Source: an uncultured Eubacteriales bacterium (GTDB lineage Bacteria; Bacillota; Clostridia; Oscillospirales; Butyricicoccaceae). From it: 27,656 nt of DNA. Positions 1-7,437 of this stretch are shown here, in pieces. The notes below the pieces were generated by a model. That model did no database searches. It worked only from the letters and a program-made list of their open reading frames with translations, and was not told the origin of the DNA. The stretch is from NCBI GenBank assembly GCA_934636325.1, contig CAKUAK010000052.1, positions 1-27,656 of the forward strand, given 5' to 3'. Numbering within the stretch: the stretch's first letter is position 1; each line of letters opens with the position of its first letter. Position numbers and translations under genes: made by a program.

Positions 1-92
1 GGAGTGTATACACCGGCCATAAAGGTTTCCTTGACGATAAGGGTCTTGAACCGCGCTGTACCTTCCATATCTATCCCATTCAGTATTTCCAT
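1..92 (-). CDS. 5' end of an unrecognised protein, cut by the window edge
   Basis: Read on the minus strand, an ATG at 92-90 opens a frame that stays open to the window edge (30 codons, beginning MEILNGIDMEGTARFKTLIV). It is preceded by an AGGGGTG ribosome binding site five bases upstream and by a well-formed promoter (TTGCAA, 17 bp, TATAAT) at 173-145. These control signals, more than the short peptide, make it a real gene. The visible residues contain no motif I recognise, so no function is proposed. It is transcribed divergently from pheST, and the two promoters lie within about 60 bp of each other. Confidence 0.6.
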   Translation of the reverse strand, partial: MEILNGIDMEGTARFKTLIVKETFMAGVYT

Positions 93-144
93 AAACACAC
101 CCCTGTTTCCCGCTCTCGTATACTTCAAAGCCGTCTTTGTTTAG

Positions 145-173
145 ATTATAATGAAAAACAAAGTTTTTTGCAA
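145..173 (-). promoter_or_regulatory. sigma-A-type promoter for the truncated leftmost gene
   Basis: On the minus strand, TTGCAA (173-168) and a consensus TATAAT (150-145) are separated by exactly 17 bp. The predicted transcript begins about 45 nt before the ATG at 92. Confidence 0.65.
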
Positions 174-179
174 AACTTA

Positions 180-208
180 TTGAAAACAGGCGTGGATTAT
201 GGTATATA
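180..208 (+). promoter_or_regulatory. promoter of the pheST T-box transcript
   Basis: TTGAAA (180-185), a 17-bp spacer and TATATA (203-208), with a TGG extended -10 at 200-202. Transcription would begin near 215, shortly before the first T-box stem. Confidence 0.65.
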
Positions 209-235
209 TTACATTATAGCTGAATAATCAAAAGA

Positions 236-475
236 CTGTGATAAAGCAAGTAATATACCGGTCTATCCTTCAGAGAAGGCGGCCGTGGCTGAGAGCCGCC
301 GGAGGATCTGTATATGAAGTTCCCTTTGGAGTTTTTCCCACGAACGTCCCCGGGCAATTAATGGGAAACGGACGTCCCCGTTACAGGACGCAAGTGCCCG
401 CTCTGTGCGGGAAATTGGGTGGTACCGCGGAAGCAGAGCTTTCGTCCCTTGCGGACGAAGGCTTTTTCTTTTTGC
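236..475 (+). promoter_or_regulatory. T-box riboswitch (tRNA-Phe sensing) with terminator
   Basis: This leader has the ordered parts of a T-box. The AGTA E-loop strand is at 249-252 and the AGAGA element at about 272-276. The apical GGCGGC/GCCGCC stem and the ATCCTTC/GGAGGAT stem follow. The 3' side of the specifier loop is GAAG followed by the candidate specifier UUC (320-322), a Phe codon. The T-box core TGGTACCGCG is at 420-429. A terminator hairpin (AGCTTTCGTCC with GGACGAAGGCT, about 437-462) is followed by a T-rich run to 473. In known T-boxes, uncharged tRNA bound at the specifier and at the T-box bulge stabilises the antiterminator and lets the operon be read. The Phe specifier agrees with the genes that follow. 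A direct repeat ACGTCCCCG (344-352, 372-380) lies in the linker between stem I and the antiterminator. Confidence 0.93.
437..473 (+). terminator. T-box intrinsic terminator upstream of pheS
   Basis: An 11-bp-class stem (437-447 with 452-462) and a short CTTG loop, followed by TTTTTCTTTTT. It overlaps the T-box core, so it competes with the antiterminator, as expected in this riboswitch class. Confidence 0.85.
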
Positions 476-526
476 GGCCACCTGTCTTTTCAAAGAACAG
501 TCACGAGAATATGGAGGAGAACACAA

Positions 527-1546
527 ATGAAAGAACAGCTTGATCTTATCCTCAAAAGAGGCCTGGATGACATATCCTCGGCTTCCGTCAAGGATGAGCT
601 TGAAAACGTAAGGGTCAAATACCTCGGCAAAAAGGGCGAGCTGACCCAGATCCTTCGCACGATGGGCAAGCTCTCTGCCGAAGAGCGTCCCGTTTTCGGC
701 CAGCTGGCCAACGAGGTGCGCGAGCGTCTCAGCGGTGCGCTCGACAAGGCATCGGCCGAGATAAGCGCAAAGGCCGCCGAGCTCAAGATCAAATCGGAGA
801 CCATCGACGTCACGCTGCCCGGCGAAAAAATGGAGTTCGGTAAGAAGCACCCCCTCAGCATAGTTCTTGACGAGATATATGACATATTCTCTTCTATGGG
901 CTTTTCGATCGTCAACGGCCCCGAGGTCGAGCTGGATTATTACAACTTCGAAGCCCTCAACATCCCCAAGAACCACCCCGCAAGGGATACGCAGGATACC
1001 TTCTATATCAACGATAATATAGTTCTCCGCACGCAGACGTCGCCTGTCCAGGTCAGAACGATGGAAAAGCAGAAGCCCCCCATCCGCATCATCGCCCCCG
1101 GCCGCGTTTACCGCAGCGATGCCGTTGACGCCACTCATTCCCCCGTTTTCCATCAGATCGAGGGTCTTGTCGTCGACAAGGGGATCACGATGGGCGACCT
1201 CAAGGGTACGCTTGAAGTTTTCGCAAAGCAGCTTTACGGCAACGATACGGTCGTCCGCTTCCGCCCCCATCACTTCCCCTTTACCGAGCCTTCGGCCGAA
1301 ATGGACGTCATGTGCTTCAAATGCGGCGGCAAGGGCTGCCGCCTGTGTAAGGGCGAGGGCTGGATCGAGATCCTCGGCTGCGGCATGGTCCATCCCCGCG
1401 TTCTTCAGAACTGCGGCATCGACCCCGAGGTATATTCCGGCTTTGCCTTCGGCATCGGCCTCGAGCGTATCGTAATGCGCCGCTTCAACATAGACGACAT
1501 GCGTCTTCTGTTCGAAAACGATCTTCGCTTTTTAAAGCAATTCTAA
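527..1546 (+). CDS. pheS: phenylalanine--tRNA ligase alpha subunit
   Basis: This is the catalytic alpha chain of the cytoplasmic alpha2-beta2 PheRS, which charges tRNA-Phe. The ATG at 527 is chosen because GGAGGA lies just upstream (513-518); earlier in-frame codons fall in the T-box. That gives 339 aa, normal for the family. An N-terminal coiled-coil tRNA-binding arm (about 1-90) precedes the class II core: GRVYRSDAVDATHSPVFHQ (motif 2, about 192-210) and GFAFGIGLERIVMRR (motif 3, about 305-319). Two CxxC pairs (Cys263/266 and Cys271/274) sit before the EILGCGMVHP segment, as in other Firmicutes PheS. pheT follows after 15 bp and is clearly in the same operon. Control is by the tRNA-Phe T-box. 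Confidence 0.98.
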   Translation: MKEQLDLILKRGLDDISSASVKDELENVRVKYLGKKGELTQILRTMGKLSAEERPVFGQLANEVRERLSGALDKASAEISAKAAELKIKSETIDVTLPGEKMEFGKKHPLSIVLDEIYDIFSSMGFSIVNGPEVELDYYNFEALNIPKNHPARDTQDTFYINDNIVLRTQTSPVQVRTMEKQKPPIRIIAPGRVYRSDAVDATHSPVFHQIEGLVVDKGITMGDLKGTLEVFAKQLYGNDTVVRFRPHHFPFTEPSAEMDVMCFKCGGKGCRLCKGEGWIEILGCGMVHPRVLQNCGIDPEVYSGFAFGIGLERIVMRRFNIDDMRLLFENDLRFLKQF

Positions 1547-1561
1547 GGAGGTATCCGCGAT

Positions 1562-3970
1562 ATGAACATGCCCTTTAAATGGCTCAATGATTATGTGAAA
1601 ATAGACGTCTCTCCCAAAGAGTATTCCTCGAGAATGACCATGACCGGTTCGAAAGTCGAAGGCTGGGAGGAGCTTGGCGCAGAGATAGAAAATGTCGTCT
1701 GCGGCCGTGTGCTTTCGATCGAAAAGCATCCCGACGCCGACAAGTTGGTCATCTGCATGATCGACGTCGGCGCCGAAAAGCCCGTCCAGATCGTGACCGG
1801 CGCCACAAACCTCAAGGTCGGCGATCTTGTCCCCGCCGCCCTCCATCCGGCAAAGCTGCCCGGCGGTATCGAGATCAAAAAGACCGTCATGCGCGGCGTT
1901 GAATCCAACGGTATGCTCTGCTCTATCGCCGAGCTGGACCTTACCCTTCACGAATGCCCCTATGCCATCGAAAACGGTATCCTTGTCATGCCCGAGGGCT
2001 ATGGCAAGCCCGGCGATGACATAAGAAAGGTCCTTGGCCTCGACGATGTCGTCGTCGAGTTCGAGATCACGCCCAACCGCCCCGACTGCCTCAGCATGAT
2101 CGGGCTTGCCCGCGAGACGGCGGCCTCTTTCGAGCTTCCTCTCACACTTCCCCAGCCCGAGATCAAGGCCCCGACCGAGGATAAGATATCCGATTATCTG
2201 TCGGTCGATATCGAAGCCCCAGATCTCTGCCCCAGATACTCTGCCGCGATGGTAAAGGATATCGTCATCGAGCCTTCCCCCAAATGGATGCGTGAAAAGC
2301 TCCATGCCGCCGGCATCAGGCCGATAAATAACATCGTCGATATCACAAACTATGTCATGGTGGAATACGGCCAGCCCATGCATGCCTTTGATTACTCCTG
2401 CATCGACGGCAGCCACATCATCGTAAGACGCAGCCGCCCCGAAGAGCAGATCGTCACGCTTGACGGCCAGACACGCAACGTCGCCGAAAATACTCTTCTT
2501 ATAACCGACCCCAAAAAGGCCATCGCCATCGCCGGTGTCATGGGCGGTGAAAACAGCGAGATCACCGATCAGACCAAAATGATCGTATTCGAAAGCGCCA
2601 CCTTCGACGGACCCGCCGTCCGTGTCGCCTCAAGAAAGATCGGTATGCGCACAGAGGCCTCCGGCAGATATGAGAAGGGCCTCGACTGTGAAAATACCAT
2701 GCCCGCCCTGCTGCGTGCCTGCCAGCTTGTCGAAGAGCTTGGCGCAGGCAAGGTCATAAGCGGCATCGTCGATACCTATCCCGTAAAGAAGGAGCACCGC
2801 AGGATCAAGTTTGATCCCGACAGGATCAACCGTTTTATCGGCATGGATGTTTCCCGCGATGAAATGCTCAAGGATCTTGATCTTCTCGGCTTTGAAATGG
2901 ATGGCGAAGATATCATCGTTCCCTTCTGGAGAGACGATGTCGAAGGCTTTGCCGATATCTCCGAAGAGATCGCACGTCTTTACGGCTATGACAAAATAGC
3001 CTCGACCAGCTTTGCGGGCGAAACGACAAAGGGCGGCCTTACACTCAGGCAGAAGTTTGACCGTACGATGTCCTCGGCATGCTTTGCCGCCGGATTCAGC
3101 GAGGCCAAGACCCTTACCTTTATTGGCCCGAAGGTCTTTGACCAGCTCTGCCTGCCCGCCGATTCTCCCCTCAGAAAGGCCGTTGTCATATCCAACCCCC
3201 TCGGCGAGGATCAGAGCCTCATGCGCACGACGCCGATCCACTCTATACTCGAGGTAATGGCCCGCAACTATAACTATCGCGCTCCCCATGCCCGCATTTT
3301 CGAACAGGCCACCGTCTTTCTGCCCAAGCTTGACGCAAACGGAAATGCCGATATGTCCCAGCTGCCCGAAGAGAAGAATATCCTTACAATGTCGCTTTAC
3401 GGCGACGGCGACTTCTTCACACTCAAGGGCTGCGTCGACGCTCTGCTGGCCAGCTGTGCCGTCGATGATTATGAATATATCCCCTGCTTCGACGATCCCA
3501 GCTATCATCCCGGCAGGTGCGCTACCCTTGAAACGATAGAGGGTCACCGCATCGGCCGCGTCGGTCAGATCCATCCGCAGGTCGCCGCCAATTACGGCAT
3601 TGGCGCAGAGGTCTATATGGCCGAGCTCGACTGCAACACCCTCTTCGAGCTGACCGACAGCAATAAGTCCTATCACCCGCTGCCCAAGTATCCCGCCGTC
3701 ACAAGGGATATCGCTGTCCTGTGCGACAAGGGCGTATATGTCGTCCAGCTTGAAAAGGCCATACGCAAGGCCGCAGGCGAGCATCTTGAAAAGCTCGAGT
3801 TCTTCGATGTCTACGAAGGCGCTCAGGTCGCCCCGGGCAAGAAGAGCGTCGCTTTCGCCCTCGCCTTCCGCAGCTTCGATCACACTCTGACCGACGCCGA
3901 GATCGACTCTTACATCTCGGATATCCTTAAGACCCTCGAAGCCGATTGCGGCGCGACGATAAGGGCTTGA
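1562..3970 (+). CDS. pheT: phenylalanine--tRNA ligase beta subunit
   Basis: This is the beta chain of PheRS; it carries the editing site for mischarged Tyr-tRNA-Phe and binds the tRNA. At 802 aa it has the usual bacterial length. Domains in order: an EMAP-like tRNA-binding fold (about 40-155, with VLSIEKHPDADKL), the B3/B4 editing domain (about 210-395), B5 (about 405-475), a catalytic-like core, and the C-terminal ferredoxin-fold anticodon-binding domain (about 704-802, beginning YHPLPKYPAVTRDIAV). AAGGAGG ends about nine bases before the ATG. A second in-frame ATG two codons later is possible. The gene is followed by a strong intrinsic terminator. Confidence 0.98.
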   Translation: MNMPFKWLNDYVKIDVSPKEYSSRMTMTGSKVEGWEELGAEIENVVCGRVLSIEKHPDADKLVICMIDVGAEKPVQIVTGATNLKVGDLVPAALHPAKLPGGIEIKKTVMRGVESNGMLCSIAELDLTLHECPYAIENGILVMPEGYGKPGDDIRKVLGLDDVVVEFEITPNRPDCLSMIGLARETAASFELPLTLPQPEIKAPTEDKISDYLSVDIEAPDLCPRYSAAMVKDIVIEPSPKWMREKLHAAGIRPINNIVDITNYVMVEYGQPMHAFDYSCIDGSHIIVRRSRPEEQIVTLDGQTRNVAENTLLITDPKKAIAIAGVMGGENSEITDQTKMIVFESATFDGPAVRVASRKIGMRTEASGRYEKGLDCENTMPALLRACQLVEELGAGKVISGIVDTYPVKKEHRRIKFDPDRINRFIGMDVSRDEMLKDLDLLGFEMDGEDIIVPFWRDDVEGFADISEEIARLYGYDKIASTSFAGETTKGGLTLRQKFDRTMSSACFAAGFSEAKTLTFIGPKVFDQLCLPADSPLRKAVVISNPLGEDQSLMRTTPIHSILEVMARNYNYRAPHARIFEQATVFLPKLDANGNADMSQLPEEKNILTMSLYGDGDFFTLKGCVDALLASCAVDDYEYIPCFDDPSYHPGRCATLETIEGHRIGRVGQIHPQVAANYGIGAEVYMAELDCNTLFELTDSNKSYHPLPKYPAVTRDIAVLCDKGVYVVQLEKAIRKAAGEHLEKLEFFDVYEGAQVAPGKKSVAFALAFRSFDHTLTDAEIDSYISDILKTLEADCGATIRA

Positions 3971-4005
3971 TAATCCTTCTGTCCAAAAATATCTGTGTTA
4001 CTTTC

Positions 4006-4035
4006 AAGGGGATCGGCATGCCGATCCCCTTTTGG
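4006..4035 (+). terminator. terminator of the pheST operon
   Basis: The palindrome AAGGGGATCGGC / GCCGATCCCCTT (4006-4032) forms a stem of about 12 bp with a very small loop and runs into TTTT. It lies 36 bp after the pheT stop. Confidence 0.88.
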
Positions 4036-4057
4036 TTTATTCGACTTCAATTAGCAC

Positions 4058-4086
4058 TTTACTTTAAACACAAAATGTAATATAAT
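4058..4086 (+). promoter_or_regulatory. promoter of ireB
   Basis: TTTACT (4058-4063), a 17-bp spacer and TATAAT (4081-4086), sitting between the pheT terminator and the ireB ribosome binding site. The gene therefore has its own vegetative promoter. Confidence 0.7.
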
Positions 4087-4120
4087 ATTTTATATCATCA
4101 ATAAGGAGGGTGAGGGAAAA

Positions 4121-4366
4121 ATGGTAGATGGAACAAAGAAGTTTAAAGTGAGCGATGATGCCGGCGCGGAAATGAAATATATTTTGTCTACCGTATATGA
4201 TGCGCTTCGTGAGAAAGGCTATGACCCGATAAACCAGATCGTCGGTTATATCCTCTCTGAAGACCCCACATATATCACAAATCATCACAATGCCAGAAGC
4301 CTCATCCGCAAACTGGATCGTGACGAGCTGCTGCAGGAGCTTGTGCGGTATAAGCTGCTGCATTAG
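4121..4366 (+). CDS. ireB: IreB family regulatory phosphoprotein (UPF0297)
   Basis: An 81-aa cytoplasmic protein matching the UPF0297/IreB family (YrzL in Bacillus subtilis) along its whole length. The conserved blocks KGYDPINQIVGY, DPTYIT and ARSLIRKLDRDELLQELV are all present. In Enterococcus, IreB is a substrate of the PASTA kinase IreK and negatively controls cephalosporin resistance; that is family knowledge and not shown here. AAGGAGGG lies 12 bases before the ATG. In many Firmicutes this gene follows alaS and precedes ruvX. Here it stands alone between its own promoter and terminator, and alaS lies on the other strand at 9.9-12.5 kb. No ruvX is seen in the window. Confidence 0.93.
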   Translation: MVDGTKKFKVSDDAGAEMKYILSTVYDALREKGYDPINQIVGYILSEDPTYITNHHNARSLIRKLDRDELLQELVRYKLLH

Positions 4367-4379
4367 TATTATGATTCGG

Positions 4380-4410
4380 AACCCTGCCATACGGCAGGGT
4401 TTAGATTTTT
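4380..4410 (+). terminator. terminator of ireB
   Basis: A perfect 9-bp stem AACCCTGCC / GGCAGGGTT (4380-4388, 4393-4401) with a four-base loop, followed by TAGATTTTT. It begins 13 bp after the ireB stop. Confidence 0.88.
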
Positions 4411-4470
4411 GTATTGCAAATGTACCAAATTTTAGCCCCAAGATTTTGTAAGCGGTTTGTTACTTTTTGT

Positions 4471-4498
4471 TTGACTTTTGTTACCGGTGTGGTATAAT
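4471..4498 (+). promoter_or_regulatory. promoter of the 99-aa gene and NlpC/P60 gene
   Basis: TTGACT (4471-4476), a 16-bp spacer and TATAAT (4493-4498), preceded by TGG at 4490-4492 (extended -10). It is one of the closest matches to consensus in the window. Confidence 0.75.
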
Positions 4499-4519
4499 TA
4501 AGAATATCGGAGGTACGCT

Positions 4520-4819
4520 ATGAGCGCTAACAACGAAAACAATATCCCTTTGACATATAAGGGACGTCCTCTACTGAGAAAGGACAACATCATCTATTAC
4601 GGAAGCATGGCAGATAAATACATCATTATGCTTCAGATCTTATCCTCTAAAAAGGTAAACGACCTTGATGTTGCCGACAAAGTTTCAGTTCAGCTTCAGC
4701 TGACAGATTCTGATATCAGTTCCAAAGACAGGATCACGAAATCAACAACTAAAGACGGGCTTTACAACGCGATGGACATTGCTTCCATATGGCTTGAAAG
4801 GGCGTTGTCATCCAAATAA
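4520..4819 (+). CDS. small conserved-looking protein of unknown function (99 aa)
   Basis: A real gene by context: a near-consensus promoter, GGAGG seven bases before the ATG, and a following gene 29 bp downstream. The protein is cytoplasmic by appearance, with no signal peptide or membrane segment. Its N-terminal third has a compact block (IPLTYKGRPLLRKDNIIYYG, residues 9-28), followed by an alternating hydrophobic stretch, KYIIMLQIL. The C-terminal half looks helical and ends AMDIASIWLERAL. I think I have seen similar short proteins in clostridial genomes, but I cannot name the family or assign a function. It is probably co-transcribed with the secreted peptidase that follows. Confidence 0.82.
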   Translation: MSANNENNIPLTYKGRPLLRKDNIIYYGSMADKYIIMLQILSSKKVNDLDVADKVSVQLQLTDSDISSKDRITKSTTKDGLYNAMDIASIWLERALSSK

Positions 4820-4848
4820 GGCCGGTCTCCTATTTCCGGAGGTTACTA

Positions 4849-5766
4849 ATGGCATTTTTCAAACGAATCAAAAAGGCATTTTTTCTCACATTGATCATTT
4901 CGGCTTTCCTTACGATAAGCGCCAATGCTTACGACGTAAAGGGCGGCGAAGTTAAGGTATCATCTTCGGTCAATATGCGCGCAGAGGCTTCCACCTCGGC
5001 TTCGGTCGTCGACAAGCTCTCCAACGGCGCAAGGGTCGCGGTTCTGGATGAATCCAGCGGCTGGTACAAGGTCGCATATGCCGGACAGAACGGATATATC
5101 AGCGCTGATTATGTCGAGCTCTCCGACGTTATGAATGTTGAGCCCGGCGCTGCCAAGGTCACGACCGAGGTCCTTAATGTGAGAAGTATTCCCGATACCT
5201 CCGGGGATGTTCTTGCAAGGCTTACAAAGGATACAAAGGTCAAGGTCATCGGCATCAATAACGGCTGGCTCAAGATCGAGACCTCTTCCTATAAGGGTTA
5301 CATCCATCCCGACTATGTCGAGATCGTTGAGAATGTTGTCACCACAGCCGCAAACGGTTCGGCCGCAGCTTCTGCCCCCGCGGCATCGACTTCTTCTACC
5401 CGTCAGCAAATAGTCGACTATGCCGCAACGCTGCTCGGTTCGCCCTATGTTTACGGCGGTACATCGCCCAAGGGCTTTGACTGTTCCGGCTTCACACAGT
5501 ATGTTTATGCTCATTTCAATATAAGCCTTCCCCACTCTTCTTCGAGCCAGTATAAATCTTCCGTTACAAAGATCTCTCGCTCCGAGCTTCAGCCGGGCGA
5601 TCTGGTCTTCTTCTCTAACGGCGGCTCGGGTGTTGGACATGTGGGCATCTATGTGGGCAACAACTCTTTTATCCATTCTCCCCGCCCCGGCAAGTCGATA
5701 TGCTATGATTCGCTTGACAGCTCTTATTATTCTTCTCATTACATTGGTTCCGGCAGGGTATTCTAA
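4849..5766 (+). CDS. secreted SH3-SH3-NlpC/P60 cell wall endopeptidase
   Basis: A 305-aa exported peptidoglycan hydrolase. A signal peptide (residues 1-27: basic start FKRIKKAFF, hydrophobic core, ANA-Y cleavage) is followed by two bacterial SH3 repeats (about 35-92 and 103-160, each with the NVRS / NMRA and GYI..DYVE signatures). A Ser/Ala-rich linker (165-185) leads to an NlpC/P60 domain (about 186-305). The catalytic set is visible: Cys212 in FDCSGF, His264 in GHVGIYVG and His276 in IHSP. Such enzymes cut between D-gamma-Glu and the diamino acid of the stem peptide, and the SH3 repeats bind wall. GGAGGT lies about six bases before the ATG. No separate promoter is evident in the 29-bp gap, so it is probably read with the 99-aa gene. 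Confidence 0.94.
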   Translation: MAFFKRIKKAFFLTLIISAFLTISANAYDVKGGEVKVSSSVNMRAEASTSASVVDKLSNGARVAVLDESSGWYKVAYAGQNGYISADYVELSDVMNVEPGAAKVTTEVLNVRSIPDTSGDVLARLTKDTKVKVIGINNGWLKIETSSYKGYIHPDYVEIVENVVTTAANGSAAASAPAASTSSTRQQIVDYAATLLGSPYVYGGTSPKGFDCSGFTQYVYAHFNISLPHSSSSQYKSSVTKISRSELQPGDLVFFSNGGSGVGHVGIYVGNNSFIHSPRPGKSICYDSLDSSYYSSHYIGSGRVF

Positions 5767-5777
5767 AAATCACATAT

Positions 5778-5810
5778 GAAAAAAGACGCCTTTGAAGGCG
5801 TCTTTTTTAT
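5778..5810. terminator. bidirectional terminator between NlpC/P60 gene and the minus-strand operon
   Basis: AAAAAAGACGCCTT / AAGGCGTCTTTTTT (5779-5808) is a long stem flanked by A-runs and T-runs, so it gives a T-tract on both strands. It starts 12 bp after one stop codon and touches the stop codon of the converging toprim gene (5807-5809). It therefore serves both operons. Confidence 0.9.
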
Positions 5811-6391
5811 TTGCTCAAAAAAGTATAAATATCTTCTTTTGAATACCCCAGCGCGTTTACAGCATCGAGGAGACCATTAGAGCTGATATTTGACGGCAGC
5901 CGCAGCTTCTGCGCAAGGAGCCTTCGCTTTTCCTGACTTCCCTTTCCGCCGGACAGCCCAAGCTCGAACATATCGGTTTTAGTGATTTTTTCTTTTGCTC
6001 CATCGCCTTCGGGCTGCCGCTCCACGCCACTGGCCATAACGGCATCTATGATAAGCCTATCATCAACGCCTTCTACCCCCAGCAGTCCTGCCTTTCCGGG
6101 CAGGGCCTTTCTTTTTTCCTTGCCTTTTATATCCGGTATATAAGCGTGATATACACACTCGGGCGGCAGAACGCTTTTAAGGTGATTTCTTATGACAAGA
6201 CCCGATCCGTCAGGGTCGGTAAAAATTATCACTCCGCGCTCCCTGGCCAGCCTTCGGATATACTCTAATTTTTCCTTATCATTAAAAATCCCGAATCCGT
6301 TTGTTGTAACTATTACGGCGTCAAATATCTGGTCGAGCTTTATTTTATCGTATTTGCCTTCAACGATGATCGCCTGCGAAAGTTTTATCAT
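5807..6391 (-). CDS. toprim-domain protein, RNase M5-like (DUF4093)
   Basis: A 194-aa protein with an N-terminal toprim fold. The acidic catalytic residues are visible: Glu11 in IIVEGKYDK, and Asp59 and Asp61 in FTDPDGSG. The C-terminal part (about 125-194) is variable and ends in a helical tail. It resembles the clostridial DUF4093 branch, which is related to RNase M5 (5S rRNA maturase, RnmV). Whether this branch matures 5S rRNA is not certain, and the usual rsmA neighbour of rnmV is absent, so no symbol is given. The ATG overlaps the holA stop by four bases (ATGA), pointing to translational coupling. It is the last gene of the long minus-strand operon. Confidence 0.85.
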   Translation of the reverse strand: MIKLSQAIIVEGKYDKIKLDQIFDAVIVTTNGFGIFNDKEKLEYIRRLARERGVIIFTDPDGSGLVIRNHLKSVLPPECVYHAYIPDIKGKEKRKALPGKAGLLGVEGVDDRLIIDAVMASGVERQPEGDGAKEKITKTDMFELGLSGGKGSQEKRRLLAQKLRLPSNISSNGLLDAVNALGYSKEDIYTFLSK

Positions 6392-7428
6392 GATTCCAGC
6401 TGGGCCATCCTTAATATAGCTATTTCAAGTGTGCGTGCGGGATCAGGGATGTTGCTCTTCATATCGGTGTCGGCATTGCAGCAAATGTCAAGTATCTGCG
6501 CCGCCTTCCGCACAGTCGTCCGGCGTGCGGCGTCGATCAGCAGTCTTGCCGGATATGACGAACGGAAACCGTAAAGCTCGGCGATATATTTTTCGCCCTT
6601 CCCGCTTTGCAGAGCGAGAGCCGCAGCATAGATACGCTGCACCTGTCTTATCAGCGCGGCAAGGATGGCTATCGGTTCGTTTTTGGCTTCGATAAGATCC
6701 CTGTATATTGTAATGGCCTTTTGATAATCCTTGGCCGCCACACAGTCGGTCAGATCAAAAACGCTGGCGTCGAGCACCCGCGAGGCCACGGCGTTTATAT
6801 CGTCTCTTGTGACAGTATCTCCCTTGGCATACGAGGATATCTTGTCGACCTCGGTTATGAGGTTGGTCATCAGCGATCCGCAAAGGAAAATAATATAGTC
6901 ACAATCGGCCGGAGATATAGCTTTATTATTGGCCGCAAAGCGACGCCGCAGCCAGTTGACCAGCTCCGCACCCCGGGCCTTGTTGAACTCGACAACAACG
7001 CCGTTCTTCTCAATGCTCTTATAAAGAGCCATGCGCTTGTCCGGTTTATACTCGATGGCCTGATAATAAAGGATCATGCAGACGTAATCGGGCAGCGACG
7101 CGAAAACCTCCGGCAGGGGCTTTCTGAACTTCGACGCCCAGCCGAACTGCGGGTCGCGCAGGACTATCAGCTTCTTTTCCGCGCCGAAAGGAAGGCTCTC
7201 GATGGCATCGGTCAGGCTGTCCTCTGTTATGGCCTCGTCGTCGAGATAGATTATATTAAAGCTGTCGAAGCCGCCGGTGGAGATCATTTTCTCAATGGTC
7301 TTCCGGTAATATTCTTTGAGATAGGATTCCTCGCCGCAAAAAACATAGAGCTTTGCAAGGTTCTTTTCCTTGATATGGTTTTTAAGGATCTTTACGCTCT
7401 CGTCGTTCTTCTTTTTTTCGTATGCCAT
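6388..7428 (-). CDS. holA: DNA polymerase III delta subunit
   Basis: A 346-aa protein of the HolA family, the clamp-loader subunit that opens the beta sliding clamp. The N-terminal region (about 20-150) has the family's LYVFCGEESYLKEYY start and the SLPFGAEKKLIVLRD block. The middle part (about 160-220) contains the KAISPADCDYIIFLCG and LITEVDKIS segments. The C-terminal helical collar (about 220-346) ends PARTLEIAILRMAQL. GAGGTGA lies just upstream of the ATG, and comEC ends nine bases earlier. The comEC-holA pairing is common in Firmicutes and supports the call. Confidence 0.94.
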   Translation of the reverse strand: MAYEKKKNDESVKILKNHIKEKNLAKLYVFCGEESYLKEYYRKTIEKMISTGGFDSFNIIYLDDEAITEDSLTDAIESLPFGAEKKLIVLRDPQFGWASKFRKPLPEVFASLPDYVCMILYYQAIEYKPDKRMALYKSIEKNGVVVEFNKARGAELVNWLRRRFAANNKAISPADCDYIIFLCGSLMTNLITEVDKISSYAKGDTVTRDDINAVASRVLDASVFDLTDCVAAKDYQKAITIYRDLIEAKNEPIAILAALIRQVQRIYAAALALQSGKGEKYIAELYGFRSSYPARLLIDAARRTTVRKAAQILDICCNADTDMKSNIPDPARTLEIAILRMAQLES

Positions 7429-7437
7429 TTTGTCACC

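Noticed and set aside
238..543. A 101-codon open frame over the pheS leader
   Set aside because: The region is fully explained as a T-box RNA with terminator, and the peptide has no family features.
1312..1352. Paired CxxC motifs in PheS suggesting a novel zinc insertion
   Set aside because: To my knowledge similar cysteines occur in PheS of other Firmicutes, so it is not unusual.
2630..3883. A 417-codon open frame antisense to pheT
   Set aside because: It lies wholly within pheT, whose domains are intact, and has no ribosome site or family signature.
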